Positions 37,626-46,105 of a DNA stretch of 64,000 nt are shown here, one piece after another; the first letter of the stretch is position 1; each line of letters starts with the position of its first letter. The stretch is from Oxynema aestuarii AP17. Its GTDB lineage: Bacteria; Cyanobacteriota; Cyanobacteriia; Cyanobacteriales; Laspinemataceae. Under the pieces are notes generated by a model. It worked only from the letters and a program-made list of their open reading frames with translations, was not told where the DNA came from and ran no database searches. The DNA is taken from NCBI RefSeq assembly GCF_012295525.1, contig NZ_CP051167.1, positions 3,703,501 to 3,767,500 on the forward strand, given 5' to 3'. A program made the translations under genes and the position numbers.

Positions 37626-37844
37626 GATCTCCTATCACGAGAGCCGTTGGAACTTGTATTTTAACCGAAATCGCCGACGGGGAGAGACCCGCCCGATCGC
37701 GATTCCTCGAACCCGGGGCGATCGCGATCGCCTCCATCCCCCCGAGTGCGCCCCCTCAAGGCGATCGTTCTTCTATTTCTGGCGATCGATAACATTAATT
37801 AAGTTTTATCGTTTTGCCATTCGTTTCGATCTGGAGAACCGATC

Positions 37845-38951
37845 GTGAGTCGATATGTCTTTGCACTCGCTACCGCCGACGATGACGCCCAATTGCGCGA
37901 TCGCATGGCCCGGGATTGGATGGAAGGCGAAATTTCAGTCAGTTTTCGTCGCGAACCGAATTATTTTCTCGGCTGTCAGGTTCAAGGACGCTCGTTTCAG
38001 GTGATTAAATGTACCGATACTCACACCGGGCAAATTGTCGGTTTGGGCAGTCGCCTGACCGATCGGGTATGGATAAATGGAACGGTACAACGTTGCGGTT
38101 ATCTCGCCGATTTACGGATTCATCCCGCCTATCGCCGGGGGACGATCGTCGCCAGAGGTTATCGCTTTTTGCGACAACTTCACGACGCCGATCCCGTTGC
38201 TTTATATTATTCTCTGATTCTCGATGGCAATCGCAACGCCTTAGAAAATTTAGTCGGCGGACGGGCGGGGTTGCCCGAATATCGAGACGTGGGTTTCATT
38301 CAAACTCCGGCGATTTATCTCGATTTACCTAAACCCGAAATTCGTATTTCTGGAGTACGATTCGAGCGCGGCAGTTGGCAAAAGTTAGCAAAAATTTTAG
38401 AATTTGTCCGCTTGGAACAGGGGAAAAAACAATTTGCACCGTGTTATTTTGTCGAAGATTTTCAAACGAATCGCTTACGAGGATTAAACCCGGAAGACTT
38501 TTATTTAGCCGTGCGGGAGAACGAGATTGTCGGGGCGATCGCCGCCTGGGATCGGCGCAGTTTCAGTCAAACCCATGTCGAAAAATACAGCCCGGCTTTA
38601 GGGAAAATGCGACCGTTTTACAACGCGATCGCCCGTCTGACGCCGCTCAAACCCCTCCCGGAACCGGGGGCGACGGTACCTTGTTTTTACGTCGGTTTTG
38701 TGGCGATTCGCGACAACGATCCCCAAATTTTTCGCGCCTTATTGCGCCACCTATACCGCGATCGCCGTCGGGGAGAATGGCATTATTTTATTGTCGGCTT
38801 GCACGAGGGCGATCCCTTGGCTGAAGTCTTGGGCGACTACCGCCGCATCGACGCGGGCGGACACTTGTTCGTCCTCCACTATCGGGAAGACCGCGCCGCT
38901 TTCGATCGCTTGGACGGTCGGGTTCCTTATCTGGAAATGGCGACGATTTAA
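37845..38951 (+). CDS. GNAT-superfamily N-acetyltransferase
   Basis: A 368-residue protein starting with GTG at 37845; GGAG lies about 10 bp upstream. The N-terminal half has a GNAT core: QRCGYLADLRIHPAYRRGT (strand 4 and the acetyl-CoA loop, where R/Q-x-x-G appears as RRGTIV), then YYSLILDGNRNALENLVGGR. The C-terminal half looks like a second, degenerate acetyltransferase-like domain (ENEIVGAIAAWDRRSFSQ, VPCFYVGFVAIRDNDPQIF), so it may be a tandem-GNAT protein. Acceptor unknown. It diverges from aroC. Confidence 0.85.
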   Translation: MSRYVFALATADDDAQLRDRMARDWMEGEISVSFRREPNYFLGCQVQGRSFQVIKCTDTHTGQIVGLGSRLTDRVWINGTVQRCGYLADLRIHPAYRRGTIVARGYRFLRQLHDADPVALYYSLILDGNRNALENLVGGRAGLPEYRDVGFIQTPAIYLDLPKPEIRISGVRFERGSWQKLAKILEFVRLEQGKKQFAPCYFVEDFQTNRLRGLNPEDFYLAVRENEIVGAIAAWDRRSFSQTHVEKYSPALGKMRPFYNAIARLTPLKPLPEPGATVPCFYVGFVAIRDNDPQIFRALLRHLYRDRRRGEWHYFIVGLHEGDPLAEVLGDYRRIDAGGHLFVLHYREDRAAFDRLDGRVPYLEMATI

Positions 38952-39065
38952 CGACAAAAGACGACAGCCAACCCCGGCGATCGACGAGCCGGAGTTGGCT
39001 ATCTTTCGAGCAGAGTGCAACCTAATTTTTCAATCAATTTTTGATAAAAATCGTTCCGAAAGAGA

Positions 39066-41750
39066 CTAATTGACGGCGGCTAAACTCCGTTCTTTTTTTT
39101 TGGTCGCTTCGGGCAGTTGACGCACGGGAATTTCGATTCTAAATTGAGCCCCTTGTCCGGGAGCGGAAATACATTGGAGGCTGCCTTTATGTTTTTCGAC
39201 GATAATTTGATAGCTGATCGACAGTCCCAATCCGGTCCCTTTGCCGACGGGTTTGGTGGTGAAGAAGGGGTCGAACAAACGGGCGCGAACCTCGTGATTC
39301 ATGCCTTCGCCGTTGTCGGAAATGGCGATCGCCACCTTGTCGGGAATCGCGCGATCGCTCTCGGGGGTCCACGGTTGGCCGTCGGCTTTGAGGGGGAAGG
39401 TTTGAATTAAAATCCGGTTGGGATGTTGGGCCATTTCTTCCCGAGAGCGTTTTTTGTTATAACCTTCCAGGGCGTCGATCGCGTTGCCGAGAATATTCAT
39501 AAACACTTGATTTAACTGCCCGGTATAACATTCGACCCGAGGTAAATCCCCGTATTCTTTAACAATTTCGATCGCGGGATGACCGGGTTTGGCTTTGAGG
39601 CGGTTTTGTAAAATTAACAGGGTACTGTCGATGCCTTCGTGAATGTCTACCCGTTTCATTTCCGCTTGGTCGGTACGCGAGAAATTGCGTAGGGAAAGGA
39701 CGATTTCGCGAATGCGATCGGCGCCGATTTTCATCGAGTTGACGATCTTGGGCATATCTTCGCTCAAGAATTCGAGGTCGATTTGTTCGGCATAATCGGC
39801 GATCGCCGCCACCGGATCGGGATAGTGTTGTCGGTACAGTTCGATCAGATGCAGTAAATCTTCGGTGTAGCCATCGACATGAGAGAGATTGCCGTAGATA
39901 AAGTTAACCGGATTGTTAATCTCGTGGGCGACTCCGGCGACCAGTTGACCGAGACTGGACATTTTCTCGCTTTGGATCAACTGACTTTGAGTTTCGCGCA
40001 GTTGATTTAAGGCGGCTTCGAGTTCTCCGGCTTTCATTTGGGCGCTGACCGCCGCGAGGCGCGCTTGTTCGTACAGTTGAGCTTGTTTGATGGCGATCGC
40101 GAGGCGATCGGCCAACTGTTCGAGCAGGTACATTTCCGAAGACAGCCAACTGCGCGGTTGCTGGCATTCTTGAACCACCAACACCCCCCACAACTCGGCA
40201 CCGATCGCGATCGGGACGCTCATGCTGGCGTGGACTTGCAGGTGCTGCCAGTAGGCGAGTTGGTCCGCATCGAATCCGGCGTGGCGCACGTTGTCGATCG
40301 CCCGCACGCTGCTATTGGGATGCTGTTGTAGGTATTGTTCGCAATAGCGGCAGAAATCATCGTCGGGTCGGACAATTTCGCTCAGGGAGGGGGTGACGCT
40401 GTTTTCTTCGACGACGATTTTGCCCGATCGCCCGGGTTGGAATTGGTAAATCGCCACGCGATCGCTGTCGAAGCAGGAGCGCACTTCGCGCACCACCGTC
40501 GTCAAGATCGTTTGCAGGTCGAGGGTTCGCCGGATCTGCTCGCCGATGAAGCGCAACAGGGATTCCCGTTCCATCGAAGCGCGGGTTTGGGCGTACAGAC
40601 AGGCTTGTTGGATGGAAATGGCTAGTTGGTCGGCGACGGCTTGGGCGAGTTCGCGGTCGTGTTTCGACCAGTAGCGCACCCGAGAACATTGGTTTAAATA
40701 TAAGATTGCGTGCAGGATGCCGTTCGCTTGCACGGGAACGACGAGGGAGGATTTGATCTCGGCTTTCTGATATTCCGGATTGTGAGTGCCGATGCGCGAG
40801 TCGGCGCTGACGTCGTTGACGATCGCGGGTTGGCGGTGCTGGATCACCCATTCCGAAATCGGTCCGTGGGTGTCGAAGTCGTCGATCGAACTGGCAAACG
40901 GTTCGCGGCAAGTTTCAAACAGGTGGGCGCGCCGAAAGGCGACATCCGGGTCGAGATCCGGGGCGAATAGCTCGCGATTGAGCCGTTTGAACGAGTCCAA
41001 ACCGCGATCGCGATCGCCGTGGTTGGGTTGTTCGACCAGGTGAACCAAGCAGCGATCGATTTCGAGGGCTTCTAAAACTTGTTCGATCGCCTGGGTTAAA
41101 ATCGTTTCGAGGTCGAAGCTTTGGCGCGTTTGGCTGGTAATTTGGTTGACCAGTCGTTCTCGTTGGGCTTGTTTTTTGACGCGATCGTAGAGTTGGGCTT
41201 GATGGATGGCGATCGCCAGTTGTTGGGCGATCAGTTGGACGAATTCGAGTTCGATCGCCGACCACTCCCTGGGTCGCGCCTCGAACCCGCCGATATAGCC
41301 GCATCTGCCTTCGGGAGATTCGACGGGAACGAACAGGTAGGCGATCGCCCCGAACGGCGTCGCCGCTTCCCCCTCCGTCTCCCCAGAACTCGCGATCGCC
41401 TCGCCGCGCTCGATCCCGGCGGCGACGGCTCCGAGGCGCTCGACCGGATAGCTACCGAGCGGGCCACTGGGGCGATCGTCGCTCCACCGTTCGCAGACGA
41501 CCTGCACCGTCCGGGACTCCGGGGTATACCAAAAGAAATTACAGCCGTCGAGATCGAGTAACACCGACAGTTCGTTCACTGCCGTCTGCACGATCGCGCT
41601 AAAGTCTCGGGAGTTCCAAATTTTGCCGATCGTGGTTCGCAGCACGGTGCTGCGCTCTTTGGGGTCTTGAATCTCTGTCAGTTGCAACGGAGGCTCGGAA
41701 GATAGAGGTGGACGACTGGGAGAAAAAAGAAAAAATGAATTTAAGATCAC
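39066..41750 (-). CDS. Triple-GAF sensor histidine kinase
   Basis: An 894-residue soluble kinase. GAF-type domains lie at about 45-185, 205-385 and 400-560, then a coiled coil. The HisKA motif is LGQLVAGVAHEINNPVNF with His609, and the HATPase has GNAIDA, SDNGEG and GKGTGLGLS. Unlike the two kinases further left, its third GAF lacks the Cys-His bilin motif (the matching place reads DADQLAYWQHLQVHASM), so bilin binding is unlikely. There is no receiver or transmembrane segment. The frame begins with GTG at 41750 and no good ribosome-binding site was seen, so the true start may be a little downstream. Confidence 0.92.
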   Translation of the reverse strand: MILNSFFLFSPSRPPLSSEPPLQLTEIQDPKERSTVLRTTIGKIWNSRDFSAIVQTAVNELSVLLDLDGCNFFWYTPESRTVQVVCERWSDDRPSGPLGSYPVERLGAVAAGIERGEAIASSGETEGEAATPFGAIAYLFVPVESPEGRCGYIGGFEARPREWSAIELEFVQLIAQQLAIAIHQAQLYDRVKKQAQRERLVNQITSQTRQSFDLETILTQAIEQVLEALEIDRCLVHLVEQPNHGDRDRGLDSFKRLNRELFAPDLDPDVAFRRAHLFETCREPFASSIDDFDTHGPISEWVIQHRQPAIVNDVSADSRIGTHNPEYQKAEIKSSLVVPVQANGILHAILYLNQCSRVRYWSKHDRELAQAVADQLAISIQQACLYAQTRASMERESLLRFIGEQIRRTLDLQTILTTVVREVRSCFDSDRVAIYQFQPGRSGKIVVEENSVTPSLSEIVRPDDDFCRYCEQYLQQHPNSSVRAIDNVRHAGFDADQLAYWQHLQVHASMSVPIAIGAELWGVLVVQECQQPRSWLSSEMYLLEQLADRLAIAIKQAQLYEQARLAAVSAQMKAGELEAALNQLRETQSQLIQSEKMSSLGQLVAGVAHEINNPVNFIYGNLSHVDGYTEDLLHLIELYRQHYPDPVAAIADYAEQIDLEFLSEDMPKIVNSMKIGADRIREIVLSLRNFSRTDQAEMKRVDIHEGIDSTLLILQNRLKAKPGHPAIEIVKEYGDLPRVECYTGQLNQVFMNILGNAIDALEGYNKKRSREEMAQHPNRILIQTFPLKADGQPWTPESDRAIPDKVAIAISDNGEGMNHEVRARLFDPFFTTKPVGKGTGLGLSISYQIIVEKHKGSLQCISAPGQGAQFRIEIPVRQLPEATKKKERSLAAVN

Positions 41751-42178
41751 GACACCACACCCAGAATCTTCGTTGTTGTCGCCAGTCAGAGCGAACTCAA
41801 TGCACTCTCCCCCTTCTCACAGGATTTGATTTCTGTCTTGAGTTGCTCTTTGTTTATAGATTGAAGAGATTGATAAGGCGCTATCGAAAAATAATTGAAC
41901 TTCAGTTTTAAAAGCAAATTTATGGTCAATCTTTTTATAACTTAGGGGAGTTTTAGATCGACAATTGTAGTCTATGTTACATCTTAAACTAACGACTCAA
42001 TTTGTAATATTTAGTTGAAATTCAAGCCTGACAAGGGTTTTCGACCCTTTAAACGCATCGCCCATCCCGAGAACTGCATCGGAGGGGACGGTCAAAAATT
42101 TATACTTCAAGAGAAAAAGTCGATCGAAAAAGTATCTTTTAAGTCGGGAGTCTCCCCCCTCCCGACCGGATCGCTCCG
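41751..42178. other. AT-rich 428-bp spacer between an HPt gene and a kinase gene
   Basis: No gene or repeat is seen. Both flanking genes are on the minus strand, so it is the 5' region of the kinase and the 3' region of the HPt gene. The stretch 41840-42010 is clearly AT-richer than the rest of the window. Confidence 0.6.
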
Positions 42179-42511
42179 TCACGCCGACAAGCGCTCTCGG
42201 ATAAACAGACTGACACCGTCGAGTTGTTCTTCTAAGCCTTCAATACAAGCTAACGTATCGGTCAAATTGCCCTGTTTGGCCTGACTTTCCAATTCTAGGG
42301 CAATTTTCTGAATCGAGGAAGCGCCGACATTGCTGCTGGATCCCTTGATTTGGTGGGCGCCATCGGCGATCGCCCCCGCATCTTGACTTTGCCAACTTTG
42401 GCGCACTCGGACTAAGGTTTCCCGGGAATCTTCTAGAAAAGCTTCCAGGATTTCTCGTTGAAATTCCAGATCTCCTCCGGAAATTTCCTCTAAACGCTCG
42501 AAATCGAACAT
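42179..42511 (-). CDS. Free-standing HPt (histidine phosphotransfer) protein
   Basis: A 110-residue four-helix protein. It starts MFDFERLEEISGGDLEFQRE and carries the phosphotransfer motif DGAHQIKGSSSNVGASSIQK around residues 60-75, with the His in HQIKGSS. The remaining helices are amphipathic, as in HPt domains. It should relay phosphoryl groups between a kinase/receiver and a response regulator. It lies upstream of the triple-GAF kinase on the same strand (428 bp apart), which lacks its own receiver and HPt. Pairing is possible but not shown. Confidence 0.9.
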   Translation of the reverse strand: MFDFERLEEISGGDLEFQREILEAFLEDSRETLVRVRQSWQSQDAGAIADGAHQIKGSSSNVGASSIQKIALELESQAKQGNLTDTLACIEGLEEQLDGVSLFIRERLSA

Positions 42512-42969
42512 ATTTTTTCAGTTCATGTGTACGGCAAAATTATCTCTCTTGAGGCACCATTACCCTTTAGGGGACGAGCTACCTATTGGACAAACCACCG
42601 GATTCGGGGTCGTTAAAGGGGCGATCGCCCATTGCCACCCCGGAGATCGCCCCTTTCTTCGATCGGTCATTTTATTGTAATCATACCCGCTTTCCCAGAG
42701 AAGCGCCCCCCTTGTTTTTCTCTCGGACCCTCCCTTTATTTGATACCAAGTAAGAGATAGAATGGCATTCGATCGGACGATCGCTAGTGGGCGATCGTCC
42801 TCAAAATTGTGACGGGAGAAAATTCCGGGGAGTTCCGTTGGCAGGCGCAGGGGATCGCGCGGGCTATGCCAAAATAGGAAAAGACTGCAACCCCCCGCGA
42901 TCGAGGCGGTTCACCTCATCATCGATTTCGCGTCCGTTTGTCAATTGAGAACTCCGAGGAGAGGGACTG
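42512..42969. other. 458-bp spacer with a perfect 12-bp hairpin
   Basis: No gene. The inverted repeat AAAGGGGCGATC / GATCGCCCCTTT at 42615-42656 is perfect and followed by CTTC. A possible promoter for the tandem membrane genes is TAGAAT at 42758-42763, with a weak TTTATT 17 bp upstream. Confidence 0.6.
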
Positions 42970-43662
42970 GTGAAACCCGATCTAGAAGGCTTACCCATTA
43001 GCAAACGACAGATCCACCAACTCAGTGGTGTCGATGCTGAAGTTCTCCTGCGACCCTCCATCGAAACCTTGATGACCCTCGATCTCGGGCCGGACGTTCC
43101 CTGGGTTTTTCGACATTTTTCGACGATCGTCGCCGCTTTTGTCGCGTTAACGCACGGTTGGGTCAGCAGTCAACTCGGATGGGGCGTAACGTACCAGATC
43201 TTCGCCTTCGTTATCGAACTCGCCGTAGGGATCGCGATCGCCAAATCGATCCAGTTTCTCTGGTTAAAATATCGACTGGGAAACTCCCTCATCGGGTTGC
43301 TCAAAGACATCGACCGTTATAATGCCGTTATCAAAACCATCGATATCAACGACCGACTCGAAGAAGCGGGAAATCCCCAAGTTAAATTAGAAAACCGCGA
43401 TCGCGTCATCGAAGCACTCTATTTAACCCGAGACGATTTAATTCGCGCCTTAAAAACCGAACGGATTATGAGAAAAAATCGATATTTTATCAACCGCAAT
43501 CCCGAACTATTTACCAATAACTTAACCGCTTTAACCGCACTCCAGGTCAGCGATCGCGCCACCGAACACGGGCGCCTACTCGCCGAAGCGTTAAATATTG
43601 CCCTCAACACCAGACAAGAACTGGCCAAATTATGCGATCCTCGCGATCGAAATTTAGGCTGA
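42970..43662 (+). CDS. Two-helix membrane protein of unknown function, first of a tandem pair
   Basis: A 230-residue protein starting with GTG at 42970, preceded by GAGGAGAGGG, a strong ribosome-binding site. It begins KPDLEGLPISKRQIHQLSGV, has two hydrophobic segments (about 47-65 and 72-100), then a helical cytosolic-looking part with LLKDIDRYNAVIKTIDINDR, EEAGNP, LTRDDLIRALKTERI and RNPELFTNNLTALTALQVSD. The next gene encodes a homologue with the same order. I do not recognise the family. No enzymatic motif is visible. Confidence 0.8.
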   Translation: MKPDLEGLPISKRQIHQLSGVDAEVLLRPSIETLMTLDLGPDVPWVFRHFSTIVAAFVALTHGWVSSQLGWGVTYQIFAFVIELAVGIAIAKSIQFLWLKYRLGNSLIGLLKDIDRYNAVIKTIDINDRLEEAGNPQVKLENRDRVIEALYLTRDDLIRALKTERIMRKNRYFINRNPELFTNNLTALTALQVSDRATEHGRLLAEALNIALNTRQELAKLCDPRDRNLG

Positions 43663-43708
43663 AGGGCGATCGTCCAATCGACCAGGCGATGAGCGGGAGT
43701 AACCAACC

Positions 43709-44428
43709 GTGAGACGAGATTTAGAAGGATTGGAAATTAGTAAAGGAGAACTCCGCCGCTTGTGTGGAGTTGCGACAGACGACCTCATTCGCTCGTCTAT
43801 TCTTCAAGATCGTGAAAAAAAATCGAGTTTTTTCTATAAAGAACTGTTAGTCAACGGCAGCTTGACGGTCATTGTTTTTTTTGCCAGCTTGACCCTCGCC
43901 GATATTATCACCTGGCATCTTAAAGGCATGACCATCGATTTAGCCTTTCCCAACACGTCCCCTTGGGCAATTTTTATAACCCTCGGTTTGGGAGCGGCGG
44001 TTCTTTCCTTTTTTGTTCGCCTATTGTGGTTGCAAAACAACACTTATCACAGTAAATCCCTGCTCGGAATTCTCGACGATATCGATAATTATAACGATTT
44101 AATTCGGGCGATCGACCTCAACGACCAACTCGAAGATGTCGGCAATCCCGAAGTCACACTCACCAACCGTTCCGAAGTCATTGCCGCCTTAAAAATCACC
44201 CGCCGTCATTTAATTTCTGCTTTAAAAACCGAACGCATTTTAAGAGAAAACAAGACCTTTATCGAACGCAATCCCGAACTATTCGCCAGCAACTTGACGG
44301 CCCTCGAAGCCTTACAAGTCACCGACAAAGCCAGCGAACGGGGACGCTTACTCGACGAAGCCTTACAAATTGCCCTCAGTACCCAAGGAGAAATTCAAAA
44401 ACTGCACCAACACCGACCGAGATATTAA
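43709..44428 (+). CDS. Two-helix membrane protein of unknown function, second of a tandem pair
   Basis: A 239-residue paralogue of the preceding protein, also starting with GTG (43709, with GGGAG upstream). Shared blocks are RRDLEGLEISKGELRRLCGV, LLGILDDIDNYNDLIRAIDL, EDVGNP, LISALKTERILREN and RNPELFASNLTALEALQVTD. The membrane segments (about 48-70 and 85-108) are diverged in sequence but at the same place. The conserved C-terminal half suggests the shared function lies there. The gap to its partner is 46 bp, so they are co-transcribed; a terminator follows. Confidence 0.8.
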   Translation: MRRDLEGLEISKGELRRLCGVATDDLIRSSILQDREKKSSFFYKELLVNGSLTVIVFFASLTLADIITWHLKGMTIDLAFPNTSPWAIFITLGLGAAVLSFFVRLLWLQNNTYHSKSLLGILDDIDNYNDLIRAIDLNDQLEDVGNPEVTLTNRSEVIAALKITRRHLISALKTERILRENKTFIERNPELFASNLTALEALQVTDKASERGRLLDEALQIALSTQGEIQKLHQHRPRY

Positions 44429-44465
44429 CTGTTGACTCCTCCTATCGGCGATCGCGCCTACCTTA

Positions 44466-44489
44466 CCCCTACTATAGGGGATTTTTTTT
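44466..44489 (+). terminator. Rho-independent terminator of the tandem membrane-gene pair
   Basis: CCCCTA-CTA-TAGGGG forms a compact hairpin followed by A and eight T. It sits 38 bp after the second gene's stop. Confidence 0.9.
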
Positions 44490-44575
44490 GATTTCGCGCA
44501 CCTCATCGAGTCCTCCCCAAGTTTTAACGCCAGCAGAAATGAGAAAATAACAACCGTTAGCAACATGGATTTCAC

Positions 44576-45898
44576 ATGAGTCAACCGAAAATTATCGTTC
44601 TCGACGACGACCCGACGGGTTCCCAAACCGTTCATAGCTGCTTGTTACTGATGCGCTGGGATGTAGAAACCCTATCGATGGGTTTGCGCGACGAGTCGCC
44701 GATTTTCTTTATCCTCACCAACACGCGATCGCTCACCCCAGAAAAAGCCGCCGAAATTACCCGCGAAGTCTGTCAAAACTTGAAAACGGCGATCGCCAAC
44801 GAAGGAATCCAAGATTTCCTCGTCGTCAGTCGCTCCGACTCCACCCTGCGCGGTCATTATCCCATCGAAACCGACGTCATCGCCGAAGAACTCGGCCCCT
44901 TTGACGCTCATTTTCTCACTCCAGCCTTTTTTGAAGGCGGGCGAGTCACAAAAGATAGCACTCATTACCTGCTCGTCGATGGCGTCGAAACCCCCGTCCA
45001 CGAAACCGAATTCGCCAAAGACTCCGTATTCGGCTACCGACACAGCTATCTCCCCGATTACGTTGCCGAAAAAACCAAAGGACGGATCCCCGCCCAAAAC
45101 GTCGAACGCTTCCTGCTCGCCGACCTCCGCGCCGGAAGCCGAGACCGACTGATGCAACTGAGCGAAAACCGTTGCTGCGCCGTCGATGCAGAGACTCAAG
45201 CCGACCTCGATCGTTTCGCCGCCGACCTCCTCGCCGCCGCCAGTCAAGGCAAACGCTTCCTGTTCCGCAGCGCCGCCAGCTTGCTCACTTCCCTCGCCAA
45301 TCTCGGCCCCCAACCCGTCGCCGCCGAAGATATGGCACAATTTGCCCGGTCGGAGAAACCCGGCGTCGTACTCGTCGGTTCTCACGTGAAAAAGACAACC
45401 CAGCAACTCGAACAATTGTTAGAAGATCCTTCCGTCGTCGGCATCGAAGTGGACGTATCTCACCTACTCGAAGAGTCCGACAAAGAACGGGACGAATTGC
45501 TACACGAAATCTTGGAAAAAGTCCGCCAAGTTCGCCAGTCCGGTAAAACTCCAGTGATTTATACCAGTCGCGAAGAATTAGTCTTTGATAGTGTAGATAT
45601 TCGCCTGCAATTTGGCGCTGCAGTGTCCGCATTATTAATGGACATCGTGCGTGGTTTACCTGAAGATATCGGCTTTTTAATTAGTAAAGGCGGGATTACG
45701 TCCAACGATGTTTTAAGCACGGGTTTGGCGCTACAAACTGCACGATTACTCGGCCAAGTTTTACCCGGTTGCTCGATCGTGCGGACGCCGAAAGACTGTC
45801 CGAAATTTCCCGATTTGCCCGTGGTTCTCTTTCCCGGAAATGTCGGTGACAATCAAGGCTTAAGGACGGTTTATCGACGCTTGAGCAACCAAGGTTGA
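44576..45898 (+). CDS. Four-carbon acid sugar kinase family protein (DUF1537, OtnK-like)
   Basis: A 440-residue protein. The N-terminal domain opens IIVLDDDPTGSQTVHSC, the DDxTG substrate-binding motif, followed by FFILTNTRSLTPEKAAE, VVSRSDSTLRGHYP and FDAHFLTPAFFEGGRVT. The C-terminal domain has VVLVGSHVKKTTQQLEQL and FLISKGGITSNDVLSTGL, with PVVLFPGNVGD at the end, which is the nucleotide-binding part. Characterised members phosphorylate D-threonate, D-erythronate or related four-carbon acids. No partner dehydrogenase or aldolase gene is adjacent, so the substrate here is open. A terminator follows. Confidence 0.92.
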   Translation: MSQPKIIVLDDDPTGSQTVHSCLLLMRWDVETLSMGLRDESPIFFILTNTRSLTPEKAAEITREVCQNLKTAIANEGIQDFLVVSRSDSTLRGHYPIETDVIAEELGPFDAHFLTPAFFEGGRVTKDSTHYLLVDGVETPVHETEFAKDSVFGYRHSYLPDYVAEKTKGRIPAQNVERFLLADLRAGSRDRLMQLSENRCCAVDAETQADLDRFAADLLAAASQGKRFLFRSAASLLTSLANLGPQPVAAEDMAQFARSEKPGVVLVGSHVKKTTQQLEQLLEDPSVVGIEVDVSHLLEESDKERDELLHEILEKVRQVRQSGKTPVIYTSREELVFDSVDIRLQFGAAVSALLMDIVRGLPEDIGFLISKGGITSNDVLSTGLALQTARLLGQVLPGCSIVRTPKDCPKFPDLPVVLFPGNVGDNQGLRTVYRRLSNQG

Positions 45899-45911
45899 AG
45901 CATTTTTAGTC

Positions 45912-45940
45912 AAAGGTGGGGATAACCCACCTTTCTGTTA
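45912..45940 (+). terminator. Terminator after the acid sugar kinase gene
   Basis: AAAGGTGGG and CCCACCTTT form a perfect 9-bp stem with a GATAA loop, followed by CTGTTA. It sits 14 bp after the stop. The T tract is merged with the stem, so it is somewhat weak. Confidence 0.75.
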
Positions 45941-46105
45941 ATTCTTGTTTGATTGATGGTTATCGATGGTTATGGTTTTTCTCGTCATCAGATCCATAAT
46001 TAATCTGTCACAGCCCACGCGCTCTCTCGTTCAATTCCGATGGATTCATTCATTTTATAATCGGTTAAATTCGACTAAAATTGTAGTTTTTGTGCCAATT
46101 TAAGA

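Noticed and set aside
39066-41750. Third kinase as a cyanobacteriochrome
   Set aside because: The place of the bilin-binding Cys-His is occupied by non-cysteine residues (DADQLAYWQHLQVHASM) and no DXCF motif is present.
44672-45415. 247-codon minus-strand frame antisense to the acid sugar kinase
   Set aside because: Gly/Glu-rich shadow of a gene with clear DUF1537 motifs.
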